A stretch of 64,000 nucleotides of DNA from Entrophospora sp. SA101 (lineage: Eukaryota > Glomeromycota > Glomeromycetes > Entrophosporales > Entrophosporaceae): NCBI GenBank assembly GCA_958430865.1, contig CAUDNR010002113.1:20928-84927 (forward strand). The letters run 5' to 3'. The notes beneath the pieces were generated by a model. It was not told the origin of the DNA. It saw only the letters and a list, made by a program, of their open reading frames with translations, and ran no database searches. The position numbers and the translations under genes were made by a program. Every line of letters starts with the position of its first letter. The first letter of the stretch is position 1. Positions 34,693 through 46,685 of the stretch are shown one piece after another.

Positions 34693-35198
34693 TATTTACT
34701 TACAGTGACGGCCATACTTGTACCAATGAATAATACGAAACTTGTGAAAGGGGTAGCATCATCAGCAGTATAGAAAGCATTATACAATCCATAACCTATA
34801 GCTATGCCAAGACTAAAAGTCAAAGTTAAACCAGATGCAGATATAGTGATAGCTTTCCTTGCATTTCTTAATATCAAACTAGGATTCAATTCCACACCAA
34901 TGAGAAAAAGAAACAATACCAAACCCAAAGTTGCCAATAAGTTAAGCATTGGTAGTGATGGTCCAGGGAAAATACTATCCATAAAATTTGGTATACGACC
35001 CATGACTGTTGGACCCAGAATTATACCACCAACTACTTCTGAAATGACCCTTGGCTGACGAAAACGTGACAGCAGCAAGTTTAAACTACGAGTAAAAAAA
35101 ATTATCAACACAACTTGAATTATAAAAAGTGTTATAGGATCATCCGGATTATAATGTGTTGGAATTACGCCGGCTAATACACCACCAGCTGTACCCAT
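31941..35198 (-). CDS. KHA1: Kha1-type K+/H+ antiporter (CPA2 family)
   Basis: Exons 34704-35198, 34075-34527, 33799-33986, 33632-33712 and 31941-33516 join in frame to 930 residues. The first half is a Na+/H+-exchanger domain of about 12 spans: R-Q-P-R-V-I-S-E-V-V-G-G-I-I-L-G-P, L-F-L-F-L-I-G-V-E, A-V-N-D-D-type region (written S-V-N-D-D-V-V-A-W here) and G-L-A-A-R-L-N-G. The cytosolic half (about 420-930) has nucleotide-binding-like folds, seen as S-K-L-L-I-V-L-N-K and D-L-V-I-I-G-R-G-R-R. This matches yeast Kha1 (873 residues) and plant CHX proteins, which exchange K+ for H+ across Golgi or endosomal membranes. Intron 1 carries a long CAAT tract. Confidence 0.92.
34621..34692. repeat. (CAAT)n microsatellite inside antiporter intron 1
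   Basis: About 18 uninterrupted CAAT units lie within the intron, ending a few bases before the donor of exon 1 on the minus strand. Confidence 0.95.
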
Positions 35199-37015
35199 TT
35201 TTTTCTTTCTTTTTTAACAAATGATTAATGAATTAAAAAGTAGAATAGACGTGGATTAACTAAATTATCGAATGTTTTTTAATTAATTTGAAATTATAAA
35301 AAAGGTTAGTTTTATGTTAATTAAATAAATTGCAACGTGCCTATGACGGAGAAAAATGACGAAAATGATAAGAAGCTAAACCTTATTAATATTACAGCGT
35401 TTTTTGATCATGCCGTTTTTGAAAATAAAATTATAGATTTTCATCAAGATTAATATATAGTAATATTAGTAACATTATAGGAAAAAAATAATCCCTTTTT
35501 AGCTATGATAAAAAAGAAATTACGTGTATTAGGTAGTGTATGAAACTAGTTCAATTTTCGCCATTAGTGATAAAATCTATATTAGACTTGAATAAATACT
35601 GCTTAAGGTGAATATTAATACAAATCGAATATCAATATTTGACGAATGAACGTCATATTATATAAAAAAATATTGTTCATGACTCGCTAGTTTTTCTTGG
35701 ACTAAAAAATTAGCATTTGAAAACCCCACAGTTGTACTCATGTTATTGATCTAGATAATCCGCATCGTACAACTTCGTTTGTTTTGAATAAATAATAAAT
35801 AGATACACATAGTGATTAACCATACACTTAATAATTCCAAGTTATTAATTAGTTATTAACCTCTTATTAACTATTTCATTCTAAGCAAGAGTTATTGATT
35901 AACCCAAGGATAACCTATATATATATACAGACCAAGTCTTCCTAATTTGGAAGCCCTATTGTTATTTTGCAAAGGGGGGTTTTTTTTAATAAGTCACTAA
36001 TAGTTATTAACTACTTTATGATTTTTATGCCCATCACTAGATACAACTAAAATGCCAAGAATTTTATTATATATGTAAATGAGACATTTCACAGCCTCTA
36101 AAACTCCAACCAAATTTGGTTTTTTAAACTATAATTGAAAATCTTTAAACCCTGTTTACATAATAATAATAATAATAAAAAAGGGATTGAGTGGATGACA
36201 GATAATTTTTTTTATATATATTAATAACGTGTGATCTACAAATTCAGAGGCTGCCAGATAATAAACTTTTTGATTAGGGATAGGGACAGCTCGGTTCAGT
36301 TTACACAAATCTCCAATTTGGCTAGTGAGTTTCATCAACCAGCGGTTTACCATCAATTTTATAATATCAAATTATTTATAATAAAATGAAAATATTTGTT
36401 ATAGTTAAAGCTATTTTAAACATTATTACTGTATATCATCTTCATGTTTGTTTGTGTTTGCATCAAATAGGTGGAGTTCCGCCTGAACTCTAGATCAAGA
36501 TGTGGCGCCAAAGTTCAATTAATTATGGTTGAAATATCAGTTTAAAATCCTCCATGAGATTATAGAATTATGAGCCTTCTTCATAAATTATGTACTTTAG
36601 CTGTTCCATCACGAACTTGCAATCCATGCCATAGAACAATATTGAATATAATGATATGATCATTATTATTATTTGTAAAAACGTTCATTTCTTATTTCCC
36701 TTCCAAATGGTACTGTTGTGAATTTGGATTCATGTGCGTGAAATTCAAATTAGCCAATCAGAATTTTGTAACCAAATACAGATTTAATTAATAAATTAAA
36801 TAAATTACAGATTTAATTCATAAATTACAAATTTGTTATAAGTGACATATATGAATTTTTAAAAAATATCTGGCAAACTGAATTTATATGAAAAATCCGT
36901 TAAATCCATTAAACTGAGATAAAATTGTTATAGAAAAATTTGGTTTTGAAAATTTATCTGCTAAACCCCAAATCTGTTATACTGAGGTCCACTATGCCGA
37001 GACTCACTGTGTATG
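35199..37015. other. Intergenic region with transposon ends
   Basis: 35199-36150 shows no gene. At about 36275-36360, TAGGGATAGGGAC, then CTCGGTTCAG and CAGCGGTTTACC mark a relic of the AACCG-rich family seen at 11.9 and 12.3 kb. Around 36900-37010, CTGTTATACTGAGGTCC followed by ATGCCGAGACTCACTG looks like a pogo-type terminal repeat abutting the decayed gene at 37016. No complete element could be bounded. Confidence 0.45.
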
Positions 37016-37830
37016 ACATTTAATTTTCTATCCTGAAGCTTTTTACATGGCCAGTATAGATCAGATGCAGCAGAATTCTCTCTAGAAAAATGCACAATCC
37101 AAACTTCCCGGGGGAAAAGCTGGTTGGCATAATTTAATACTTGATCAAAATGTTTTTTAAATTTAGGGATGGATCCTGTTGCTACAAGTTCAAGGATGGC
37201 TTCAGGATAGGAATTATCCGGTTTCTTTATGATCAGGTCACAATAAAAATGGTGGTAGTTGCCATCATCACATACTTGTTCGAGATGCCACTGGAAGTTA
37301 TCTCAAAGCCATGCACCATTGCAAGCCAATTCTATACACCTCAGCATTGTAAGTGCTCTCCCGATGAACTTTTACACTCCATCAGAAAATATTTTAATTG
37401 ATTTAATGTTTTCATCTAGTTGTGTTAATTGTTGTAGAACAACATCAAATGCTGATGCAGTAAACCAAGCATCTTGTTTGTTCAGAATTTACTAGCAAAT
37501 TGTTCGAGCTTTTGTATGACGAGAAGATCCAAGGGTAATTATTTTTAGGTCAATGTACATGCAGTAAACTCTAAAATATCTACTGATCCATCAGCTTGTA
37601 AAGGTATTCCCACATTCGGACAGAAGCAACTTATTTCTGGATCTACACATTGCTTCTTTGAATAGGTATCTATTGTTAATAATGATGACGATGACGATGA
37701 CGATAGTGATGAAACTACTGGAGATGATGGTTGTGATGCTAGTGGTGGAGATAGTGCTGGCGGTAATGATGCCTTCCTTTTTCTATTAGTTTTTTGCCAT
37801 AAGTTATTTATTTTCTCAACATCAGCTTAT
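37016..37830 (-). pseudogene. Decayed gene with PD-(D/E)XK-like segment
   Basis: On the minus strand, 37830-37560 reads a Ser-rich start followed by K-K-Q-C-V-D-P-E-I-S-C-F-C-P-N-V-G-I-P. After several stops and frame changes, 37300-37016 reads D-N-F-Q-W-H-L-E-Q-V, F-Y-C-D-L-I-I-K-K, A-I-L-E-L-V-A-T-G-S-I-P-K and P-R-E-V-W-I-V-H-F-S-R-E-N. The Y-C-D then E-L pattern before a V-W-x-V-H-F strand resembles restriction-endonuclease-like folds and a recurrent protein family of Rhizophagus. I assign the fold with modest confidence. The 3' part is cut off by transposon-like sequence at about 37010. The codon-level decay and lack of an initiating exon argue against function. Confidence 0.45.
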
Positions 37831-38303
37831 AGAAAGCAAAACTAGGTGAGATAGTTCCTTGAAACTCTGTGTAAAAAAGGCATTAATTGAAACCATTAAA
37901 AATTTTTGATTCAATTTCGTTAATAAATAACAGTCTTGCTCATTTAAATATAATTTACTTACTTGTGATGGTGGTGGTAATTGTGAATGACTAAAGAATT
38001 AGAATGATGAGTTGTAATGCATCACAACCACCACTACCATTCTTTTAAAAATAACTAGAATGATGGCGAGTAGCAATAACCACCATTCTTATGATAAACA
38101 CTTACTCAGGTCTTGTTGCTTCTGCAACATTGTTTATTTTTCTTTTTTTATAAAAAAAAATTTTTTTTGATTGAAAAATCTTATGATACACAAACACATG
38201 TATGGTTGGATGATTGTTTTTTTTTCTTGGAAAAATGATTTATAATAATAATGACAAAACACGAGTGATGTTGTTTGGTTCTAAAAAAAGGGGTGACTAT
38301 AAA

Positions 38304-38484
38304 CATCAGGAAATTAATTTAGCGTAAACTTGCATAAATCTTACGATGCCGACGTAATATTGTGTAAATCTTACAGTGCCGACGTAATATTGTGTAAATC
38401 TTACAGTGCCGACGTAAGTTTTACACTTTTTTATTATTAAACTTACAATTGACATGTGTAAAATTTTTTTATATTTTCCGGATG
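38304..38484. mobile_element. Small MITE with CATC-GGAAA ends carrying three 30-bp repeats
   Basis: Ends CATCAGGAAATTA (left) and the complement of CATCCGGAAAATA (right) enclose three 30-bp units of CTTACAGTGCCGACGTAA type (starting near 38340, 38370 and 38400). The same end motif bounds 47265-47474. Confidence 0.55.
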
Positions 38485-39499
38485 AAAGGACAGGGGATGA
38501 GCATTAGCCACAATTACCTGTACCCTGTCCTTTTCAATATTTGTATATATACTAATACCATATCAGCCGATTTGATTTTTTGGGCCTTTTTTCAAACCTT
38601 ATGTCTTATTGTGTCTCGATGTTAAACATGAGTATTTTTAATGTGTAAACTGGTCGGTAGAATGATAATTACCCTAAAAAAATTATTTGCCCCACTAAAA
38701 AAACTAATTTACTATCCATCAACCCGTCAAACCAATGCCCCACCTCAGAACCAATGGGTTTTTGCTAGTATAAAGTATTCATAACGTTATTATCATACCA
38801 TACTGGATTTTGGGGTTCAAACAAAATCAGCGCATATGCTATTAGTGAGTGACACTTGACCCCCTGTAGATCCGCAATGTCCTGCGACTGATATCAAAAA
38901 AAATTTCGACTAAAATACTTTCCATAAAAGTAAGTGATCGCCAATAATTTTCATTAGTTTATGTCGCACCAATAAAAATAACCCAAATTTTTTTTATCAT
39001 AATGGACATCCTATATATTTATCACAAAGTGACAAAATTGAACATTGACCTTTTTTATATTGTGAAAAAGAAATTTTCAATTATTTTAAAGTAAAAAAAA
39101 AAAAAGAGGAATATCAATACAAAAAAACTAATGCACCTTGCATATTGTTTTTTTATATTGATAGGTTGTTTATTCTTTTCTTTATGTTTGGGCAAAATAA
39201 GATCCTCAGATCTTTGGTCCTATCAAAAACTAGATGAGAAACAAAATTTTTAAGGCGCATAACATAGTAACATGACTAAAATACATTGTAACAACAAAGA
39301 ATGCTTTGCAAGAACATCCCTTCCTTTGAAAGCTTTGCTTGGTTAAAAATAACCCAGTTAATCCAGCAGATTGCAAGATCTAAATAAGAGGCAAAAATTC
39401 CAAAAAGCATACATATTTTTTACCAAGATGTGCAAAAATTAATGATTCAGTTACACTTCTTATTCTTTTTCATTTGTTTCTTTAGACATTAAGGTAATT

Positions 39500-39800
39500 G
39501 TGCTAGAGCAACACATACATACATATTATTTATTACATATTGGGGTAATAATAAATACACTAATAAAAAACATTATTTATACATGATTGACTCAGGTAGT
39601 CATAAATGTATACATATATATATATATATTTTATTACATGTCAGAAAGTACATAATAAAAAATGTTATTTATACATGGATGCTGTATGATTGACTTGAGA
39701 CATAAAGGTAGTTGTAAATTTATTATTTTTTTTTTATTTTTTACATATTAGATAAGTACACACTAATAAAAAATGTTATTTATGATTGATAGATGTTGGC
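39500..39800. repeat. Imperfect tandem repeat, three units
   Basis: Units of about 90-120 bp each contain AATAAAAAATGTTATTTAT followed by a TGATTGA word (near 39562, 39651 and 39769), preceded by TTACATAT tracts. Spacing varies. Confidence 0.6.
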
Positions 39801-41149
39801 CTTGTTTCTATTGTCCATGCCTCAATTAAGATAAATAAAGATTTGCTTCCAATATATACTTGATAAAACTTGCACACTTTTTATAATTGGTTAAATGTTG
39901 GGTTAGCAAGATACATGCAAAAATTTATTTCATTAAAAAATAAAATTCTTTTTTTTTTCTTTAAAATTTTGTTTAATTTATTTGGGACAATCAAAGTTGC
40001 TTTTTTGGGTGATAAAATCGAAATATGATCAACGAAAATCATTACCAATTATAAGAATGTCCACTATGCTTTTTTTAATATTATTCATTTTATAAAATTC
40101 CAGGACCATCTAGAAGAAAATTACAAATAAAGAAAGAAATTCTAATGGAAATTTTGGTATAAAAAAAATAAAAGAATCGAATGATTCTTCAGTAGAAGTT
40201 CTCAAAAATGGTGGCAATGATATTATTCAGGAATTAAATAATAATATAAAATTGATTTAATTTTTTATTTTATTACTCTTTTCTTTTTAATTATCTTTTT
40301 TACTGTTATTTTTTTAACTAATTTTAAATTATTATAAAAAATTATATAACTCATTAAAAAAAAAAAGAACCAAGAGTATCTATCTGTTTTTCTAAATGGT
40401 CAATGATTTGATATAAAAAATAATTACTTATATTGGAAAGATCTACATTTTTACTATTGATGACAGTGCACCATAAGAGGACCTCCATGCCTATCAACAA
40501 TTTCGTTTTTTTTCTTTATATATATCATAGTGATCCCACATAAATCTATCCCCTGCTGCAAAAATACCAGCTAAAGACATATGTGATGCTAATTCTTTTC
40601 CCCTACTTATTAATTATTTGCGAAATATTATTTATGACAGAACGTAAAAAAAGGGTCTGGCCTAAGGTAACTTGCTGATTAGAGGAGTCTGAATTTGCAT
40701 ACAGGACCAGAGTATTACAGATGATAATGACGCACACTACGCCTTTGGTAATTGTGGGAAATGCTATACAACCACAAATTACCAAGGAAAAAGGTTCACT
40801 TTTCTCCTTCGAAATTTACTTCGATTCTGAAGGAAGCTTTAATTACACACCCAGCCCACCCGGTTAACAAGAGGAATCTCATTCGGTGATACCTGCTATG
40901 ATTTACTTCCGGGATTACAACTGATGCTTCCTTCGGGAGATATTTGGGATATGTATATACTGTACGTTTACAAGTAATTGGTTTTAATTTGTATTTGTAT
41001 TGGCAATTAAAAGGCTTATTTCATTCAACATCCAACTACGTTCAACCTAAATTGTTGTGCAGTTCAAACATTGAAATATTAAAAGCGAGAATTTCTTCTC
41101 GAGCAGAAGCTTTGAAAATGAAAAAGTTTTTAATTATTCTATTATTCTA

Positions 41150-42969
41150 TTATTCTATTATTACACTGCTAGTATGTAACTCACGGATTTCATTATTTTC
41201 ATTATTATTTTTTTTTTTGATAATATTAAAATAAAATTTAAATCTAGATTTTTTTCTATGTGAATAATATACTTCGACTAATTAAATCAATATTAAAGTA
41301 ATTGATTAATTGAAAAGCAAATAATGAATTGGAAAAACGATAATAAAAAGATATATAAATTAACTTACGAATTTGCAATAAACCTTCACCAAAATATCTT
41401 AAATTTATGATTGCCCAAATCAACGTCATCTAAATAGTAAACAGTAGAATTATTATTATAATTATAAGAGAAAAATCGTATTTGTAAAATCATTATAATT
41501 ATTCAAAAACTTACAATTGACATAAATACTGATATACAATCTGGAAGATATTCAAAAATAAAAAAAAAAAATTAGAAACTAATCAAATAACAAACCAATA
41601 ACCAACCAACCAACCAATTGAACAATATGCTTACTTGAATATATTAAGTAATACCAATGGGTGTAAATTTTTCTGGTGGCATATTTCACAGCGATAATAA
41701 AATCAAGTATAACGAAAATCCAGAAAAATATAAATATAAACATTCCAACTTTTGATTCATTTTTCACCTAATAAATAAACTAAAGGTATTTAGGAATAAA
41801 TTAACTACCGTCATTAGTCATTAGTAATTGATTTATGCTACCTACAGATATAAATCCAATTAATTGCAATGCTAAAATCAAGAAAATTATAAAGCAATGA
41901 TAGTAATAAAATAAGTTGGGTGATGGTGTTTCATAATTATTACTATTACTATTGTTGGTCATAATGAACGACAAAAATGTGTGAACGCCAGTAATTATTA
42001 GGAAGAACAAGTTCATTTTCAATAATACAAAAAAGATTATCCTAGCTCTATAAATTCCTATTATCATTATTTGATAATATAATAATGTTAAAGCTCATTG
42101 ATTCGTGAACATTTAAAGTTTAGGTGTATGCATGAAATAACAACTTACTTTGAATTTTTACACTTCCGCCAATTTTTTTATAAACCATCCAACCAAAATT
42201 TAGGTATACTTTGTAAACCAAGAAACACATAATAACAAAACAAACCAACAGTGAGATGGCTAATGGTAAATCATGGTAGTAAAAATGTTCATAGTTATCA
42301 ATTAAAATTTCTGAACACGAATTAATTAAATCTTCAAACCATTCCTTCACTTCCAATAATTGAATCTGTAGTTGAGGTTGGGAGGGAAGTGGTAGGGTAA
42401 ATTAAATGAATTGGAAGAAAAAAAAGGATTCGATTACAAATCATTACTACTCACAAATCCATAAGTAGAACAAAGTAAATCCGATATTGTGATTGTGATT
42501 AATTGAATCGTGTTTTTACTTGCAATCTAAATTTTCACAATCGAACACATGTTAATATATAAATATTGGTTGATTAATCCACACACCCACACACACTGAT
42601 TTTTAAAAAACCTACCGAACTCAAACAAAACCAACATTGAAATATTTGAAATAATATAAAAACAATATTTTCATTTACAATTCTATCCATTTTTTCAAGT
42701 GAAATTTCTAAATCACATTTTAAAATATTTGGACTGATATATCTTAAATCACTTCGTAGTTTTATATTTCTACACAATATTCTAACTTCTAATGCTATCC
42801 CAACTATGGCTTGAATTATTGTTAATATAACAAGAGATTTGACCCATATATCATTATTAATGCTATTCATGAGGCGATCATTATTAGAGCGGTTATTATT
42901 ATTATTCGAGCGGTTATTATTAATGTTATTATGAGCAGTACTCATCATACGCTTTTCTGTGCAAGCCAT
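41150..42969 (-). CDS. Multi-span membrane protein of unknown function, copy 2 (complete)
   Basis: Eight exons join in frame to 400 residues: 42616-42969, 42455-42526, 42149-42365, 41846-42057, 41635-41767, 41515-41540, 41369-41429 and 41150-41277 (stop at 41150). All introns are short GT-AG; donors include GTAGGT twice. The last exon lies left of the duplicated block as visible here and encodes a basic tail (S-H-R-K-K-S-R-F-K-F-Y) rich in Asn. Hydrophobic spans are seen in every larger exon (for example L-V-I-L-T-I-I-Q-A-I-V-G, L-A-I-S-L-L-V-C-F-V-I-M and I-F-I-F-F-W-I-F-V-I-L-D-F), seven or eight in total. The family is not recognised. The consistent splice phases and the charged C-terminal tail support a real gene, possibly receptor-like. 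Confidence 0.75.
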
Positions 42970-44499
42970 GAAAAGGGTATGTATAAAAAGAGAGTTAGAG
43001 AAAGAAAGTTATTAAAATCAAGAAAAATAGAAACAAAGATAATTGCTACTTAAATATTATAAATATATATTAACCTGTTTGAGATATGATAAAATTTTCT
43101 TAGATCAAAAAAAAATTTACTTGATTCGTAATTCTTTTAAATTTAAAATTAATGATCGGTGGGATGCATTTTAATCATTAATAGAACTTCGTTGTTATTT
43201 GTTGTATGGGGACCTGAGTTTATACTAGATCAATATTTTGAGATTATGGTTTTTTAGAGTCTCAAAACTCTTGATTATTGATGGAATAAAAACATCCTTG
43301 AATAATAAAAAAAGTGATAAATGTGGTGGAAATGAAGTTTTTAATGAATGCAAAGAAAATGCAAGCTATAATGATTATATTAAAGTATCGAATATTCGGA
43401 TAAAGGTGATTTTTCGAGAAAGTTCATAAAGCAATATGATTCATTTTATAGCAAACATAAATTTATGGTAACTATTATGGAATTACTAAAGACCAAAATA
43501 GATGATGCCAAGAATGAAGAAATAAAAATCTTCTGGTATTATTTATTACTTGATTATTTATTTTTACACTCTGTAATTAATTGCTTTCATAAATAATTAT
43601 CACACTTGTATTTCTTTATTACTTTTAAAATAAAATGGCGCCAAAAGGTAAGTTGAACTTTACTTGATTCTCAAAAATACGAAATTTGCTTATATGCTAA
43701 TAATAATAAAAAAACCAGAAAAGAATATGATATGCATACTGAAACAAACAATATATTTACATTAATTGGTGAAACATATTGGTAATGTGATCTTATATAA
43801 TAGTTACTTTTATTTCGTTGGTTTTCAAAAATTACAAGAACAACCTTTTCTCTGAAATTAAAGGCTTCTTTACAGCTTTCTTACCATAAATATTTTTATA
43901 TAAAAGTGATTAATAGTTTGATATAACGAATTTTGAATGCATACGTATAGTGTAACAAATTTTTTGAAAATATTTTCACGCTAAATAATTTACTGGTAGA
44001 ATACTCGGAGGATCTTTTCTTTTTTTATATTAATATAGCTGCGTAGCAACACAAAAATTGTGTACATATCTCTTAATATTAAAACAAAACCAATCATAAT
44101 AATACTCCCCGCCAATGTTATATATAAATATATTAATATTAATTAATCATGCATTCCCAACACCTAAATTTGATCGTTTCATATTTTTTTTTTGAAAAAT
44201 TAATGTTCTTTTTGAAGAAAAGTTTAGCTAGTTATAATAAACAAAAGTTTCATTGCAATAATAATAACTTAAATAATATGTTGTAAAGCGTTATTGGTGA
44301 AATACACTCACTCATAAAATATTATCTTCATTGGTATCTTTATTTCCCCAATTCCAAAAATCACAAATTGTAATACTGATAATAATAAAAATTTCGCCCT
44401 TTTTAAACAAAAGTAACAAATTATTTATATTGAAAAAATCATTTTTTAAAAACTTTTTTAAAGCCAAGGATATAGATATTAATATTAATAAATCTAGAA
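42970..44499. other. Intergenic stretch, copy 2 of 1642-3171
   Basis: It has the same content as the first copy: a 63-codon ORF at 43238-43429, the M-A-P-K mini-exon near 43636, and the opposite-strand eL8-like fragment near 43850-43900. Confidence 0.4.
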
Positions 44500-45941
44500 A
44501 TGGTACTTGAAGGATTATTAACATCAGACAGGAGAGAATTAGTACTTAAGATTAATAATGTAATGAATGATATTGCTCATTCTGCTTTTCCAACTGTTTC
44601 TGACAGAGAAAATAGAAAGGTTATTTTTTACAATTAGTCAAAGAAAACAAAGAATTTTTAGAAAATGAAAAAGAATATTGCAGAGAAAATTATATTTATA
44701 ATTTTAAATTAGAGAATGTAACAAGTGTAAAACAACAAGATACTCTGATAAACTTTGTATTGGTCTACACCTACAAAGACTTTTCAATACTTGGACATCT
44801 GGAAATAAGATTATTGATGGTTTTATTTAAAAATGTCAACAGCTTTCATCATATTGTAGAATGGATACCTTATAAGCAATTTAAAAATATAAAAAAGCTA
44901 ACAGAAGGTGGATTCAGTTCAATTTATATTGCTGAGTGGACAAGAGGAAGTGTATATGATTATGATGAAAATAAAAGGAGTTTAGTTATTATGGAGCTCA
45001 GCATGTAGTATTAAAATCATTAAATAATTCAAGTAATCCAGGACAGTCTTTTTTAATGAGGTAATTAATCATATTTAAATTAAATTAAACTAAATTAAAC
45101 CATTTATTTTATTTTATTTTATTTTATTTTATTTATATAATTGATCACAGGCATTAAATTATTGTAAAATTAGTTCAAGTTTAATTGTTCCTTGCTATGG
45201 TATAACTAAATTCCCAAATAATGGAAATTATGTGATGGTTCTTAATTATTTTCAACAAGGAACTTTAAGAGATTATTTACAAAAAAATCATTCAAGTTTA
45301 ACATTAAAGGATAGAATTAATATTTATGTGAGGTGTTATATGATATACATGAAAAGATTTAATTCATTGTGATTTACACAGTGGTAATATATTAATAAGT
45401 GATGATGGTGGTGGTTATATTACAGGTTTAGGATTATGTGGACCAGTTGATGAAAAACCATCAAACAAAATCTATGGAATTATACCATATATTGCTCCAG
45501 AGCTATTTAGAGGAAACAAGAACACAAAAGAATCAGATATTTATAGTGTTAGGATGTTAATGTGGGAAATATTTGCAGGACATCCACCATTTGATAATAA
45601 AGCTCATGATCATTGTTTAATGTTAGATATGATTGGAGGCTTACAACCACTAATATTATCAGGAATGCCTGATGATTATCCACAAATGATGCAAAGGTGT
45701 TGAGATGTGGATCCAACTAAGAGACCAACCATTAGAGAGCTTTGTTGAATAAACTTCATAGTATTAATATTGGTGGTAGTAATAGTGGCAATAGTAGTAA
45801 TAATAATAACAATAATATTAATTCACAACAAATTCACAAATCACACCCATCAGCATATTATACAAGTAGAATATTAAATAATGAAATTTCTAAATTAAAT
45901 TTAAGTAATGAAAGCTTATTAAATTATGAAAAGATAATTTA
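44500..45941 (+). pseudogene. TKL-like protein kinase pseudogene, copy 2
   Basis: Identical to 3172-4613, with the same frame changes, the same TGA in place of the conserved Trp codon and the same T-G-L-G at the metal-binding position. Shared lesions show that the gene was already dead before it was copied, or that the two copies are one locus assembled twice. Confidence 0.8.
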
Positions 45942-46326
45942 ATAAAGCAAATTAAATAGTTAATTAATTAATAATAATATAAGTAGAATTGCTGATGGAT
46001 AATTTTTTGTTAAATATAAAATAATCAAATTGTATAAAAATCCATCCATAGGTATGAATTTATAACTTTAAAGTAATTATATAAAAATGAAGAAATTCGG
46101 AAGTTAACTATTTGCATTTAAAATAATAAACCATTTCGCAGCTATCAGGAAAACATAAAAAAAACATACTAATAGAAATCTCTGGTTCTATTTAATATAC
46201 CACCAAAGTAATTCGAAAAAATGGAAAGTTAATTCAAAGTATTTGCTCAGTTGACATAAATATTTACTTGGCATTAGTAATTAGTAAGTGAGTAATACAG
46301 AAAATTAGTAATTACAAGTTCTAGTC

Positions 46327-46414
46327 ATAGGTTAGTTGATCAAAAATATCCTGTTAATTATGCCTCACTTCGTGATGTCATAATCAACATGATATTTTTG
46401 ATTAACTAACCTAT
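46327..46414. repeat. Near-perfect hairpin, copy 2
   Basis: Same inverted repeat as 4999-5086, with the TTC loop. Confidence 0.75.
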
Positions 46415-46685
46415 AACACTATTATCGTGAAACCGAATTATGATTTTGATTGTGTAACTTTTTAATTTTTTTATTATTACTACAACCTTTCTTCTAATTC
46501 TCTAATTCAAAAACTAAAAACAAAATTTGTGAATATTACTCACCTTTGTTCATTACCAATCAAAAAATAATTGTTAAAATAATATAATTAAAATAAATAA
46601 ATATTTTTACAACATGTTATTAAAACCAAGATTCTATTATTGCTATAAAGGTGGACAAAACTAAAGCATGTTTCATATTTTATAT

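Larger units (their letters stand above)
37836..41149. other. Long region of repeats and relics
   Basis: Besides the elements listed separately, there is a minus-strand relic at 40600-40450 reading S-L-A-G-I-F-A-A-G-D-R-F-M-W-D-H-Y, then one frame over H-G-G-P-L-M-V-H-C-H. It is an unidentified protein fragment. A single end of the 22.1-kb MITE family sits near 39803. The stretch 38500-38900 and 39850-40430 shows nothing I can name. Confidence 0.4.
41329..46524. repeat. Large direct duplication, copy 2
   Basis: Same sequence as 1-5196. The left flank (41150-41328) continues as the last exon and intron of the membrane-protein gene. Whether copy 1 also continues cannot be seen. Right of 46524 the paralogy goes on at lower identity until the insertion at 46686, and resumes at 48020-48205. 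Confidence 0.95.

Noticed and set aside
41740..41817. Donor GTAGTT at 41811 for exon 4 of the membrane-protein gene
   Set aside because: It gives the wrong phase and an immediate stop; the GTAGGT donor at 41845 joins in frame.
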